The notes: generated by a model not told the origin, from the sequence alone. Positions 7,759-17,107 are shown, counted from the first letter of the stretch. The stretch is 64,000 bases of DNA from CAWBLP01 sp963721065 (GCA_963721065.1 CAVRHO010000002.1:310001-374000); one strand, 5' to 3'. A program made the numbers and translations.

Positions 7759-8646
7759 ATGCCATCTGCGCTGATTACCGGCACAAGCACAGGGATCGGC
7801 CTTGAGACTGCACTGCTGTTCGCGAGGCGGGGCTATCGCGTCTACGCTGGTGCTCGCAATGCTGACGCGTCTGAAGGGCTGCAGAAGGCACTGGCCGATG
7901 GACTGCCCCTTACACCGATCGCGCTTGACGTGGATGATGATGCCTCTGTGCTCCGGGCGGTCGCGGAGGTGGGACCGGTCGACGTGCTGGTGAACAATGC
8001 GGGGATCGCTGGCGCTGCACCAGTGGAGGTGATGCCCATGGCAGGTATCCGCGCCCTGTTCGAGACAAATTTTTTCGGCGCCGTGCGCATGATGCAGGCC
8101 ATGTTGCCCTCTTTTCGCGAGCGTCGCACCGGTGCGATTGTAAACATTACGTCGGTGATGGGGCGTGTCACACTGCCAAGCCACGGCTACTACACCGCCA
8201 CAAAATTCGCGCTCGCCTCCTTGACCGAAACCCTGGCCATGGAAGTGCGTCCCCTGGGCGTCCGCGTCGTCACTGTTGAGCCTGGGGTTATCCTTACGCC
8301 GATCTGGAGCAAAGCTGGAGAAACCCCGCCCGAGGTGCCGGACGACTACAGTCAGGCGTGGGCACGTCTGATGCGCGCGTTCGGTGCGCAGATGGAAGGC
8401 GGCGCGCCGCCTGGAATAGTTGCCGAAGCCACCTTCAGGGCTGCAACCGAAGATGGGCCCGTGCATGTGCCTGTCGGAGATGACGCCGAGGTATGGGTCA
8501 AGGCGCACGCCAATCCCGATGAATGGGCCTCGATCTTCGCGGAGCCGGATGAGCAACGGTTTGTTGACCGGTTTACCGAGCTGTGTGGGGCTGATGTCCT
8601 CAACCCGCCCTCGTTGTACGCACGACGTAGGCCGGCAGCGGACTGA
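7759..8646 (+). CDS. SDR family NAD(P)-dependent oxidoreductase
   Basis: The 295-residue protein is a second classical SDR: TGTSTGIG (residues 7-14), NNAG (79-82), Ser in NITSVMG (132) and YTATK (Tyr145, Lys149). After the catalytic motif it has the longer C-terminal substrate region seen in retinol-dehydrogenase-like or 17-beta-type SDRs. ATG 7759 is chosen over 7579 because AAGGA precedes it and the Rossmann strand starts directly. It is not closely similar to the first SDR at 5326, so this is not a simple duplication. Confidence 0.85.
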   Translation: MPSALITGTSTGIGLETALLFARRGYRVYAGARNADASEGLQKALADGLPLTPIALDVDDDASVLRAVAEVGPVDVLVNNAGIAGAAPVEVMPMAGIRALFETNFFGAVRMMQAMLPSFRERRTGAIVNITSVMGRVTLPSHGYYTATKFALASLTETLAMEVRPLGVRVVTVEPGVILTPIWSKAGETPPEVPDDYSQAWARLMRAFGAQMEGGAPPGIVAEATFRAATEDGPVHVPVGDDAEVWVKAHANPDEWASIFAEPDEQRFVDRFTELCGADVLNPPSLYARRRPAAD

Positions 8647-9003
8647 CGTTTGTCGAACAAAACGAGGAGTTTGGGAGCCTCATATCCTCTTAATGGCTGC
8701 CGACTCCGCCTTTGGGTTTTCGATGTGCATTTTTCTCGATTTGCGCACCAGGCCGCTCGGTAGCGGCCGCACCGGGCGCAAGCCCGGATCGCCCTGTCTC
8801 GTCGGGCGTAGCGCCTTGCTGGACTTCGGACCGGACCTGAATGCGAAGTCCAACCATGGAAGCGCAGGCGATTGGCCCCGCCACCGGGGAAGCGCTCAAG
8901 CGCATGCTCGGACTGATCGCCAACCAGTACGACATGGCCGTCGCGCTCCTCTAAGGGCGTGAGGCGAAATAACCGAGTCGGCTGGGCGCGACACGCGCGT
9001 CAC
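8647..9003 (+). other. gap with a gene remnant
   Basis: No full gene is seen. A 32-codon frame at 8856-8954 (ATG to TAA) ends in NQYDMAVALL and has protein-like composition but no convincing ribosome-binding site. It could be the tail of a decayed gene at the edge of the accessory stretch. GC content rises back to the genome norm after about 8850. Confidence 0.35.
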
Positions 9004-9160
9004 CGTCATCGCCGGCGAAGGCCGGCCAGCCAGGTCTGTGTCATGCGGAACGCAGCCATAGGAGCGGTCAGCGCGTCAGTGGCCGGCTCGAAGTTCCGTG
9101 ATTGTCGGATGCCTTCGGCATGACGAAGTCGTGGATGGCCGGCCTTCGCCGACCATGACG
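9004..9160 (+). repeat. inverted pair of REP-like modules (family B)
   Basis: The left arm (about 9004-9035) and right arm (about 9127-9160) are imperfect inverted copies of the module ggccggccttcgccgaccat. The right arm is nearly identical to the module inside the 177-bp elements at 16754 and 47688. Each arm can form its own hairpin. Confidence 0.65.
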
Positions 9161-9299
9161 ATGTGGGCACCGCCTCGGGCTTCCATCCGACCATGACGAT
9201 GTGGGCACCGCCTCGGGCTCCATCCGACCATGACGATGTGGGCACCGCCCCGGGCTCCATCCGACCATGACGATGTCGGCACCGCATCGGCCCCCATCC
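9151..9299 (+). repeat. tandem array, four units of 37-38 bp
   Basis: The units start at 9151 (38 bp), 9189, 9226 and 9263 (37 bp each); each begins gaccatgacgatgt. The first unit starts inside the right palindromic module, as though the array grew out of it. It ends 38 bases before the 3' end of pdxJ. The repeated reading frames within it are not considered genes. Confidence 0.85.
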
Positions 9300-9337
9300 C
9301 TTGGCATCGCAACACGACCACGCCCCGGGCCACGCGG

Positions 9338-10057
9338 TTACCCGCCGCGTGCCTGCTGCATCAGCCGCTTCATCTGCGCCACCACCGCCGGCAGGCCGTC
9401 CAGGATCGCCTGGCCGATCAGGAAGTGGCCGATGTTCAGCTCCATCACTTCCGGCAGCGCCGCCACCGGCCCCACGTTCTCGAACGTCAGGCCATGACCC
9501 GCGTGGCATTCCAGGCCGAGCTGCGTGGTCAGCGCGGCGGCGCTGCGCAGGCGGTCGAGTTCGCCGGGCCGGCCCTCGGCATAGGCGCCGGTGTGCAGCT
9601 CCACCACCGCGGCGCCGACATCGGCGGCGGCGTGCAGTTGCGCCGGATCGGGGTCGATGAACAGCGACACGCGGATGCCGGCGGCGGTCAGCATCGCCAC
9701 GGCCGGGCGCAGGGTTTCCAGCGTGCCGACCACGTCCAGCCCGCCCTCGGTGGTGACCTCCTGCCGGCGCTCGGGCACCAGGCAGCAGGCGTGCGGGCGA
9801 ACCTGGCAGGCGATGCCCACCATCTCCGCGGTGGCCGCCATCTCCAGGTTCAGCGGCTTGCCGATGGCGGCGCGGATGCGGTTCACGTCGTCGTCGCGGA
9901 TGTGGCGGCGGTCTTCGCGCAGGTGGATGGTGATGCCGTCGGCACCGGCGGCGATCGCCGCCTGGGCGGCGTCCAGCGGGTCGGGATGGGCGCCGCCGCG
10001 GGCGTTGCGCACCGTGGCGACGTGATCGACGTTCACGCCGAGGCGCTGTGGGGTCAT
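9338..10057 (-). CDS. pdxJ: pyridoxine 5'-phosphate synthase
   Basis: The 239-residue TIM-barrel protein matches PdxJ throughout: RLGVNVDHVATVRNAR at the N-terminus (phosphate/aminoacetone site), GADGITIHLREDRRHI, LNLEMAAT, and the C-terminal ELNIGHFLIGQAI. It condenses 1-deoxy-D-xylulose 5-phosphate with 3-amino-1-hydroxyacetone phosphate to pyridoxine 5'-phosphate, the last step of DXP-dependent vitamin B6 synthesis. The start overlaps the pdxA stop (ATGA), so the two are translationally coupled; PdxA supplies the amino ketone substrate. Length is normal. Confidence 0.97.
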   Translation of the reverse strand: MTPQRLGVNVDHVATVRNARGGAHPDPLDAAQAAIAAGADGITIHLREDRRHIRDDDVNRIRAAIGKPLNLEMAATAEMVGIACQVRPHACCLVPERRQEVTTEGGLDVVGTLETLRPAVAMLTAAGIRVSLFIDPDPAQLHAAADVGAAVVELHTGAYAEGRPGELDRLRSAAALTTQLGLECHAGHGLTFENVGPVAALPEVMELNIGHFLIGQAILDGLPAVVAQMKRLMQQARGG

Positions 10058-11065
10058 CGCGGGTTCCTTTCGTGGGCGGCGCGTCGCTCCGCCAGGGTGG
10101 CGGCCAGGGTGATGGCGGCGATCAGGCTGGTGGGATCGGCGGTGCCCTTGCCGGCGATGTCATAGGCGGTGCCGTGGTCGGGCGACGTGCGCACGATGGG
10201 CAGGCCCAGCGTGACGTTCACGCCGTGGTCCATGTCCAGCGTCTTCAGCGGGATCAGCGCCTGGTCGTGGTACATGCAGATCGCCGCATCGTAGCGCGTG
10301 CGGGCAGCGGCGGTGAACATGGTGTCGGGCGGCCAGGGGCCGGACACGTCGATGCCCTCGGCGCGCAGCGTGGCCAGGGCGGGGGCGATCAGCGTGGCTT
10401 CCTCGCTGCCGAGCGCGCCCTGTTCGCCGGCGTGCGGGTTGAGGCCGGCGATGGCGAGGCGTGGCGCGGGGATGCCGAAGTCCCGGCGCAGCGCGGCGGC
10501 GGTGGTGCGGGCGGCGGCGACGATCAGCTCGGGGGTCAGCGTGTCCAGCGCGGTGCGCAGGGAGACATGCACGGTGACCGGCACCACGCGCAGGTGCGGG
10601 CTGGCCAGCATCATGATCTCCCGGCCCGGCACGCCGGTCAGCGCGGCGAGGAATTCCGTGTGGCCGGGGTAGCGGAAGCCGGCGTCGTACAGCGCGGCCT
10701 TGTTGATCGGGTTGGTCACCACGCCGCCGGTGGTGCCGTCCAGGGTCAGCGCCGTGGCCTGTTCGATCGCGGCGATCACCGCCCTGGCGTTCGCCGGGTC
10801 CGGGTGGCCGGGGCGGGGCGGGGCGGCGAGGGGCGTCGGCAGCACCGGCAGGGCCCGGGGAAACGTCTCTGGCGCGGCTGCGGGGCGTGTCGATGGGGGC
10901 GATCGGCACCTCCAGGCCGAGCGACGCGGCCAGGCGGTGCAGGCGGTCCGGGTCGTCGAGCAGAACGAAGGCCGGCCCGGCGTGGTGCAGGGCCTGCCAG
11001 GCGCGAAGCGACAGTTCTCCGCCGATGCCGGCGGGGTCGCCCATGGTGAGTGCAAGCGGCGTCAT
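10054..11065 (-). pseudogene. pdxA: 4-hydroxythreonine-4-phosphate dehydrogenase, frameshifted by +1
   Basis: The N-terminus (MTPLALTMGDPAGIGGELSL, from ATG 11065) and the body (TNPINKAALYDAGF, GHTEFLAALTG, GLNPHAGEQG, MYHDQALIPLK) are both clear PdxA but lie in different frames. The switch falls at a G4 run at 10882-10885 (CCCC on the coding strand). Removing one base restores a continuous 336-residue product, normal for the family. The metal-binding His of HTEF, HAGE and HDQ are all intact. PdxA oxidises 4-phosphohydroxy-L-threonine for PdxJ, which overlaps it by four bases. The frameshift is one of seven single-base insertions in this window, so a sequence error is at least as likely as true loss. 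Confidence 0.9.
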
Positions 11066-11357
11066 GGCGGGTGTTCGTCTCCCGGGCGGTGGGGCCGTGG
11101 GGCCGGCCCACACCAGATAGAGCGGGCCTGTCCCCGTGTCATGGCCGGCCGGGGCCTGACCGTTACCCACACGTAGGTCCGGGGCCTGTGCTGATGCCGG
11201 CCGACACACACCGTCATGTCACCTGCGCGATGCCGGCAGGGAGCGAACGTCGTGCAGGGCAGGCCTCCGCCCCTCCTTCGCCCCCCTGCGTCGGTGGTGC
11301 CGTTGACTCCTGCCCTCCCGTGCCGACACTGCGCCCGCCTGCAAGGAGGGAAGCGCA

Positions 11358-12197
11358 ATGGACCCGCTGGTAACGACGGAATGGCTGGCCGCCGAACTGG
11401 GACGGCCCGATCTGGTGGTGTTCGACGCAACCAAATACCTGCCGAACGAGAACAAGGACGGCCGCGCCGAATTCCTGCGCGCCCACATTCCGGGCGCCCG
11501 CTATTTCGACATCGACGAGGTCGCCGACCCGGACACCGACCTGCCGCACATGGTCCCCACCCCGGGCCGCTTCGCGAAGCTGCTGGGCGGGATGGGCGTC
11601 GGCAACGCCACGCGGGTGGTGTTCTACGACCAGAAGGGCCTGGCCTCCGCCGCGCGCGGCTGGTGGCTGATGGGACTGTTCGGCCACGACAACGCCGCGG
11701 TGCTGGATGGCGGCCTGCCGAAATGGCTGAAGGAGAACCGCGCCACCGAAACCGGGGAGCCGGCTGCCGCCAGGCCCGCCACGTTCCGTCCTGATTACCG
11801 CGCCGCCCGCCTGCGCGGCGTCGGCGACCTGCTGCGCAACGTGGAGAGCCGCGCCGAACTGGTGCTGGACGCCCGCGCCGCCGGCCGCTTCACCGGCGAA
11901 ACCCCGGAGCCACGCGCCGGCATGCGCAGCGGCCACATCCCCGGCTCCGCCAGCGTTCCCTACACCGAGCTGCTGAACCCGGACGGCACGTTCCGCGCGC
12001 CGGACGCCCTGCGCGCCCGCTTCGCCGCCGCCGGCATGGACGCCGGCCGTGCCCCGGTGACAAGCTGCGGGTCCGGAGTCACCGCCTGCATCCTCACGCT
12101 CGGCCTGCGCCTGGCCGGGCTGCCGGAAGGGGCGGTGTATGACGGGTCCTGGACCGAATGGGGCGGCCGCCCCGACACCCCCGTGGAGACGCGCTGA
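11358..12197 (+). CDS. sseA: 3-mercaptopyruvate sulfurtransferase
   Basis: The 279-residue protein has two rhodanese domains: an inactive N-terminal one (HIPGARYFDIDEVAD, MGVGNATRVVFYD) and a catalytic C-terminal one with the active loop CGSGVTA (Cys237), the loop typical of mercaptopyruvate sulfurtransferase rather than thiosulfate rhodanese. It transfers sulfane sulfur from 3-mercaptopyruvate to thiol acceptors or cyanide. GGAGG-like purines precede the ATG. The stop is two bases before metC, so the pair forms a sulfur amino-acid operon. Confidence 0.93.
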   Translation: MDPLVTTEWLAAELGRPDLVVFDATKYLPNENKDGRAEFLRAHIPGARYFDIDEVADPDTDLPHMVPTPGRFAKLLGGMGVGNATRVVFYDQKGLASAARGWWLMGLFGHDNAAVLDGGLPKWLKENRATETGEPAAARPATFRPDYRAARLRGVGDLLRNVESRAELVLDARAAGRFTGETPEPRAGMRSGHIPGSASVPYTELLNPDGTFRAPDALRARFAAAGMDAGRAPVTSCGSGVTACILTLGLRLAGLPEGAVYDGSWTEWGGRPDTPVETR

Positions 12198-12199
12198 TC

Positions 12200-13411
12200 A
12201 TGCCGAACGACGCCCCGCCCGCGCACGCCAAGCGGGCGTACCGCACGCAACTGTCCCATCTCGGGCGCGCCGGCAAGCGCAAGCATGGGTTCGTCAACCC
12301 ACCGCTGCTGCGCGGCTCCACCGTGCTGTATCCCACAGTGGAGGACCGCAAGTCCCTGGCGGCCCGGCGCGGCGAGCGGGTGCTGACCTACGGCCTGGGC
12401 GGCAGCGAAACGCACTGGGCGCTGGAAGACGTGATGGCGTCGGTGGAGGGCGGCACGCGCTGCCTGGTGGTGTGCTCGGGCCTGGCGGCGGTGACCACGC
12501 CGCTGCTGGCCTTCCTGAAGGCGGGCGACCACTGCCTGATGCCGGACCACGTGTACGGGCCGGCGCGCAATTTCGCCAACGGCGTAATGAAGCGCTACGG
12601 CATCGAGACGACGTTCTACCACCCGGACCTGGGCGAGGCGGGCATCGCCGAACTGATGCGGCCGAACACCACGGTGGTGTACACGGAAAGCCCCGGCAGC
12701 CACACGTTCGAGGTGCAGGACGTCCCCGCCATCGCCCGCGCGGCGCATGCCCGCGGCGCCAAGGTGCTGATGGACAACACCTGGGGCATTCACCACTTCC
12801 AGCCCTTCGCGCACGGGGTGGACGTGTCGATCCAGGCCGCCACCAAGTATCCGGCCGGCCACTCCGACATCCTGATCGGCACCGTCACGGTGAACGCGCC
12901 GGAGGACTGGGACACGTTGCACGCCACGTCCCGCGCGCTGGGCCAGTACGCCAGCCCGGACGATTGCTGGCTGACGCTGCGCGGCATGCGCACCATGGGC
13001 GTGCGGATGGCCGCGCAGATGGATGCCGGGATCGAGGTGGCGCACTGGCTGTCCAAGCGGCCGGAGGTGAAGCAGGTGCTGCACCCCGCGCTGCCCGGCG
13101 CCCCCGGCCACGATCTGTGGCGGCGCGACTTCACCGGCGCCTGCAGCCTGTTCGGCCTGGAGTTCCAGCCGTCCGTCCCGGTGGAGGCCACGCACGCCTT
13201 CGTCGAGGCGCTGGACCTGTTCGGCATCGGCGCGTCCTGGGGCGGGTTCGAGAGCCTGGCCCTGCCGACCACCGGCTTCATCACCCGCACGGCCAACAGC
13301 GGCCAGTTCGAGGGCCCGCTGGTGCGGCTGCATATCGGGCTGGAGGACGTGAACGACCTGATTGCGGACCTGGAGCAGGGGCTGGCGGTGATGCGGGATT
13401 TCCGCGGGTAG
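12200..13411 (+). CDS. metC: cystathionine beta-lyase (PLP-dependent)
   Basis: The 403-residue protein belongs to the Cys/Met-metabolism PLP family. MDNTW (Asp192) binds the pyridine nitrogen, and AATKYPAGHSD carries the Schiff-base Lys216. YGLGGSETHWALED and CSGLAAVTTPLLAFLKAGD are the phosphate and neighbouring-subunit contacts. The sequence resembles the alphaproteobacterial MetC group, which cleaves cystathionine to homocysteine, pyruvate and ammonia. A related beta- or gamma-lyase activity cannot be excluded. The start at 12200, two bases after the sseA stop, begins MPNDAPPAHAK; an in-frame upstream ATG lies inside sseA. Confidence 0.9.
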   Translation: MPNDAPPAHAKRAYRTQLSHLGRAGKRKHGFVNPPLLRGSTVLYPTVEDRKSLAARRGERVLTYGLGGSETHWALEDVMASVEGGTRCLVVCSGLAAVTTPLLAFLKAGDHCLMPDHVYGPARNFANGVMKRYGIETTFYHPDLGEAGIAELMRPNTTVVYTESPGSHTFEVQDVPAIARAAHARGAKVLMDNTWGIHHFQPFAHGVDVSIQAATKYPAGHSDILIGTVTVNAPEDWDTLHATSRALGQYASPDDCWLTLRGMRTMGVRMAAQMDAGIEVAHWLSKRPEVKQVLHPALPGAPGHDLWRRDFTGACSLFGLEFQPSVPVEATHAFVEALDLFGIGASWGGFESLALPTTGFITRTANSGQFEGPLVRLHIGLEDVNDLIADLEQGLAVMRDFRG

Positions 13412-13426
13412 CGCGGAGGGCCGCCG

Positions 13427-13756
13427 TCAGCCCAGACCCAGAAACACCGCCAGCGCGCCATTCAACCGCTGGATGTCTGTCGGTTGCAGGCTCCCCAGCG
13501 ATCCGCCAATGTGGGCCCGCCGGATGGTGGTGATCTTGTCCACCGCCAGCCAAAAGACGCGGTCGAGGCCCACTTCGGGAGACGGATCGATCCGCAGACG
13601 CGATACCGGTGTGTCCATGGCAACGCTGGTCAGAGGGCAGATCGTGATGCTGTCGAGGGCATCGAAGAGTTCGGACGGCACGATGACCGCCGGCCGCGGC
13701 TTTCCCGTGTAGCCACCGGATCGGTCGGCCACCGCCACGACATCACCGCGCATCAT
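13427..13756 (-). CDS. mazF: type II toxin, MazF/PemK family
   Basis: The 109-residue protein begins MMRGDVVAVADRSGGYTGKPRPAVIVPS, the RGDV...GKPRPAVIV signature of MazF/PemK endoribonuclease toxins. It continues with ITICPLTS and a hydrophobic strand region typical of the CcdB/MazF fold. Members cleave single-stranded mRNA at short motifs to arrest growth until antitoxin binds. It overlaps the antitoxin gene by 14 bases (or 11 from the second Met). It faces metC, leaving only 15 bases between the two stop codons. Confidence 0.88.
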   Translation of the reverse strand: MMRGDVVAVADRSGGYTGKPRPAVIVPSELFDALDSITICPLTSVAMDTPVSRLRIDPSPEVGLDRVFWLAVDKITTIRRAHIGGSLGSLQPTDIQRLNGALAVFLGLG

Positions 13757-13967
13757 CGTCGTCGAACATGCTGACATCCTCGACCCAGTCCATCAGGCGC
13801 TCGGCCCTGTCGGCTGCGTTGATCCGCTCGCATTGGCGTCGGACTTCCGCGGCAAAGCCCGGTGCGCGCGTGTCGGGAACCCAGATCTGCACCGGCCGGA
13901 GCCCGCTCCGCCGCAAATTCTGCCGGTAGCGCGCTGTGCGGGATGATGATCCTGAAGTCGCTGCCAT
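13743..13967 (-). CDS. mazE: antitoxin, MazE family
   Basis: The 74-residue protein contains RTARYRQNLRRSGLRPVQIWVPD followed by TRAPGFAAEVRRQC, the standard signature of the alphaproteobacterial MazE-family antitoxins that precede MazF-like toxins. The N-terminal Arg-rich ribbon-helix-helix-type part should bind DNA, and the acidic C-terminus (DWVEDVSMFDDDDAR) should wrap the toxin. The ATG at 13967 is the only start that keeps this length. It is expected to repress its own operon together with the toxin (known for the family). It overlaps mazF. Confidence 0.88.
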   Translation of the reverse strand: MAATSGSSSRTARYRQNLRRSGLRPVQIWVPDTRAPGFAAEVRRQCERINAADRAERLMDWVEDVSMFDDDDAR

Positions 13968-14315
13968 GCGTGACCTGTGACGCTTCGCCGCGCCGGGCGC
14001 AAGACATCTACGGGCTGGTCGCGGGCATCCGCCCGTCCCGTGCCGCTTCCGGTCTGATCTGGGTGCCTTCGACATGACGCAGTGGTGGGTGACGGGCCTT
14101 CGCCCGCCACGACGTGGCACGTTACGCCGGCGGCTGCCTCTCGCCACGATTGAGGCGGGATTGGATTGCCGTCCCCAGCGCCGACCATGACAGCCTGGGC
14201 GATGCCCGTCAGCGACCCGATCAAAGTTCCCGACGACCTGGTTTCTGATAATCTCCCGCTGCACGGTTGCCTGCGGTGGATCGTGAGCCGTTCTGACCAG
14301 AAGGAACCAGGCGTC
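13968..14315 (+). other. intergenic gap between mazEF and the molybdoenzyme
   Basis: This 348-base divergent region should hold the promoters of mazEF and of the molybdopterin oxidoreductase. A short palindromic stretch around 14091-14113 resembles the dispersed hairpin modules of this genome, but only loosely. No gene is seen. Confidence 0.4.
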
Positions 14316-16718
14316 ATGGCTGATTCCGTCACCCGGCACATCCGCGGCTTCTGCGCCCTGTGCGTCGCCCGCTGCGGCTCGGTGGCCACCGTGCAGGATG
14401 GCCGCTTCGTGCGACTGGACCCCGATCCATCCCATCCCACAGGCAAGGCGCTCTGCGCCAAGGGACGCGCGGCGCCGGAACTGGTGTACCACCCGGAACG
14501 ACTCACCCAGCCGCTGCGGCGCACGCGGCCGAAGGGCGACCCCGATCCCGGATGGCAGCCGATCAGTTGGGACGAGGCGCTGGACCGGACCGCTGCCGCC
14601 ATGCGCCGCATCGCCGAGCGGTTCGGGCCGGAGGCGGTGTGTTTCAGCCTGTCCTCGCCTTCGACCACCGCGATCGGTGATTCGAACGACTTCGTCCGGC
14701 GGCTGATGAATGCCTTCGGCACGCCGAACGTGGTCTTCAGCATGGACATCTGCGGCTGGGGCCGGGCGGGCGCCACGCGCTACACCTTCGGCGTGCCCGC
14801 GGTGGATACCGGTGGCGGCGGCGGCATGCCGGATGTCGAGAACAGCGGCTGCATGATCCTGTGGGGCTACAGCCCCAGCTTTTCCCGCATCGCCCATGCC
14901 GGCCTGATCGTGGATGCACTCAAGCGCGGCATGAAGCTGATCGTGGTCGATCCGCGCCATGCGGGGCTCGCCAACAAGGCCGACCTGTGGCTGCGGGTCC
15001 GGCCGGGTACCGATGGTGCGCTGGCCCTCGGGATCGCCAATGTGATGCTGCAGCGTGGCTGGTACGACCGTGACTTCATGCGTCGCTGGAGCGACGGGCC
15101 CCTGCTGGTGCGCGCCGATACCGGCCGCCTGCTGTGCGAACGTGACCTGGCGCCGGACGGTGATCCCCGGCGGGTCTTTGCATGGGATGGGACGGCCGCT
15201 CGCCTGGTGCCGTACGATCCCGTGGCCGGCCGGTATGAGGGCGACAGCGCGGATCTCGCCCTGGAAGGCGAGTATCGCATAGCCACGCCGAACGGCGATG
15301 TCGTATGCCATCCGGCGTTCGAACTGTATGCCCGCCTGTGCCGCCGCTATCCGCCCGAGACGGTGGCGGAGACCTGCTGGATCCCACCCTCCCAGGTCGA
15401 GGAAGCCGCTCGGCTGATCTGGCATGCCCGTCCCACCTCCTACTACGCCTGGAGCGGGCACGAGCAGCATGCCAACGTCACGCAGACGGCGCGGGCCATG
15501 GCGGCGTTGTATGCGCTGACCGGCTGCTTCGACTCACAGGGCGGCAACGTCGTGTTCGCCGTGTTGCCCGCCGCGTCGATCACCGGCGGGGAGCTGATGC
15601 CGCCGGGACACCGGCCCACACTGGGCCTCGCCGAACGTCCGCTCGGCCCGGCCCGCGCGGGCAACGTCACCGCCCGCGAGCTTTACCGGGCCATCCTGGA
15701 CGGCGCGCCGTACCCGGTGCGCGGCCTGGTCGGCTTCGGCTCCAACATGCTGCTGGCGCACACGGACAGTGCGCGGGGGCGGGAAGCGCTCGCGGCGCTG
15801 GACTTCTTTGTCCATGCCGACCTGTTCATGACGCCGACCGCGTCGATGGCCGATATCGTGCTGCCGGTGGCGTCCGCGTTCGAGCGGGAGGCGTTGCGCA
15901 TCGGATTCCAGATGAGCCCGGCCGCGCAATCCTACATCCAGCTCCGCCAGGCGGTGGTGCCGCCGCGGGGGCAGGCGCGTCCGGACACCGCCATCGTCTT
16001 CGATCTCGCCAAGCGCCTGGGACTGGCGGCGCAGTTCTGGGACGGCGATATCGATGCCGCCTACCGCCACCAACTGGCGCCCCTGGGTGTCACGCTGGAG
16101 CGGTTGCGTGCCAACCCCGGCGGGATGCAACTGCCGGTGCGCACGCGCCATGCGAAATATGCCGAACCGGATGCGCACGGCGAGGCACGGGGCTTCGGCA
16201 CGCCGTCGCGGCGGATCGAACTCTACTCGCAGACGTTCCTCGAGCACGGCTATGCGCCGTTGCCGGACTTTGCCGAACCAGGGATCGGTCCGGTGGCGCG
16301 GCCCGACCTCGCGGCGCGATTTCCGCTGGTGCTGACCAACGCCAAGCCGGTGCTGTTCTGCCAGAGCCAGCACCGCGCACTGCCCAGCCTGCGTCGGCGT
16401 GCCCTGGATCCCGAGGTGGAACTGCATCCCAGTGCCGCGCAGCCGCGTGGCATCGCCAACGGCGACTGGGTGTCGATTGAAACGCCGGAGGGCAGCGTGC
16501 GCGCCCGGGCCCGGCTGAACGACACGCTCGATCCGCGTGTGGTGGTGGGCGAGCACGGGTGGTGGCAGGCCTGCGAAGCGGTCGGTGCGCCGGGCTACGA
16601 CGCGTTCGGGCCGGGGGGCGCCAATCTCAACCTGGTCATCGGGCGGGGGGCGCAGGATCCTGTCAGCGGGACCGCGGCGGTGAAGTCCTACCTGTGCGAG
16701 ATCACGCGGGCTGCGTGA
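14316..16718 (+). CDS. molybdopterin-dependent oxidoreductase with [4Fe-4S] motif
   Basis: This 800-residue enzyme belongs to the DMSO-reductase superfamily. The N-terminus binds a [4Fe-4S] cluster through CxxCxxxC plus a distant Cys (residues 13, 16, 20, 47). It is followed by molybdopterin domains (AICFSLSS-like and WGYSPSFSRIAHAG regions) and a C-terminal dinucleotide-binding domain (LVLTNAKPVLFCQSQHR ... HPSAAQPRGIANGDWVSIETPEG). The likely metal ligand is Cys146 in SMDICGWGR. No Tat signal is seen after the chosen ATG, so it is probably cytoplasmic. No iron-sulfur or membrane partner subunit lies nearby, so the electron acceptor is unknown. The ATG at 14316 follows AAGGA and starts directly at the cluster domain. 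Confidence 0.85.
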   Translation: MADSVTRHIRGFCALCVARCGSVATVQDGRFVRLDPDPSHPTGKALCAKGRAAPELVYHPERLTQPLRRTRPKGDPDPGWQPISWDEALDRTAAAMRRIAERFGPEAVCFSLSSPSTTAIGDSNDFVRRLMNAFGTPNVVFSMDICGWGRAGATRYTFGVPAVDTGGGGGMPDVENSGCMILWGYSPSFSRIAHAGLIVDALKRGMKLIVVDPRHAGLANKADLWLRVRPGTDGALALGIANVMLQRGWYDRDFMRRWSDGPLLVRADTGRLLCERDLAPDGDPRRVFAWDGTAARLVPYDPVAGRYEGDSADLALEGEYRIATPNGDVVCHPAFELYARLCRRYPPETVAETCWIPPSQVEEAARLIWHARPTSYYAWSGHEQHANVTQTARAMAALYALTGCFDSQGGNVVFAVLPAASITGGELMPPGHRPTLGLAERPLGPARAGNVTARELYRAILDGAPYPVRGLVGFGSNMLLAHTDSARGREALAALDFFVHADLFMTPTASMADIVLPVASAFEREALRIGFQMSPAAQSYIQLRQAVVPPRGQARPDTAIVFDLAKRLGLAAQFWDGDIDAAYRHQLAPLGVTLERLRANPGGMQLPVRTRHAKYAEPDAHGEARGFGTPSRRIELYSQTFLEHGYAPLPDFAEPGIGPVARPDLAARFPLVLTNAKPVLFCQSQHRALPSLRRRALDPEVELHPSAAQPRGIANGDWVSIETPEGSVRARARLNDTLDPRVVVGEHGWWQACEAVGAPGYDAFGPGGANLNLVIGRGAQDPVSGTAAVKSYLCEITRAA

Positions 16719-16753
16719 GGGCATCATCTTCGTACGACTGAGTCGTGGCCGGT

Positions 16754-16930
16754 TCATACCGGGCCGCACAACGTTTGGCACGCGGCAGCACTTCAGCGTC
16801 ATGGCCCGCGCAGGCGGGCCATCCACGTCTTTTCACAGACGCCTTCAGCAAGAAGTCGTGGATGGCCGGCCTTCGCCGACCATGACGGTGAGTTGCAGAC
16901 CAACCGTCGAACGATACGCAGGTGGTATCA
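16754..16930 (+). mobile_element. MITE-like element, copy A (177 bp)
   Basis: It is bounded by inverted ends (left tcatacc..., right complement tgatacc...) that stay similar for about 30 bases and contain two hairpin modules (atggcccgc...gcgggccat and gatggccggc...gccgaccat). It aligns over its whole length with 47688-47865. There is no coding capacity. It starts 35 bases after the stop of the molybdoenzyme gene. Confidence 0.7.
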
Positions 16931-16960
16931 GGGGCCGGCCATGGCTCGATGGTACGGGCC

Positions 16961-17094
16961 TCGCACGCTTGCAGACCTCCTCGCACGATTGCAGACCGGT
17001 CCGCACGATTGCAGACCTGCCTGTCACGACTGCACACCGGCCTCGCACGACTGCACACCCGCCCGCACGATCGTCCCGGGGTCGCCACGATTAT
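16961..17094 (+). repeat. tandem array, six to seven degenerate units of 19-22 bp
   Basis: Units of the form cgcacgattgcagacc follow one another with substitutions. The array begins 30 bases after the MITE-like element and ends 13 bases before the 3' end of ftsH. Together they fill the 389-base gap. Confidence 0.75.
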
Positions 17095-17107
17095 ACCGAA
17101 CCCGTGC

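Noticed and set aside
8856..8954. 32-codon ORF after the second SDR
   Set aside because: No ribosome-binding site and too short to support; described only as a possible remnant.
9151..9299. CRISPR array
   Set aside because: Units are contiguous 37-38-bp tandem copies without unique spacers, and there are no cas genes.
9006..9509. Minus-strand ORFs with repeated peptide (HIVMVGW-like)
   Set aside because: The peptide repeat is just the 37-bp tandem array read through; there is no ribosome-binding site and it overlaps pdxJ.
16702..17088. Minus-strand ORF in the MITE/tandem-repeat gap
   Set aside because: It reads through the repeat units and hairpins; no protein-like features.
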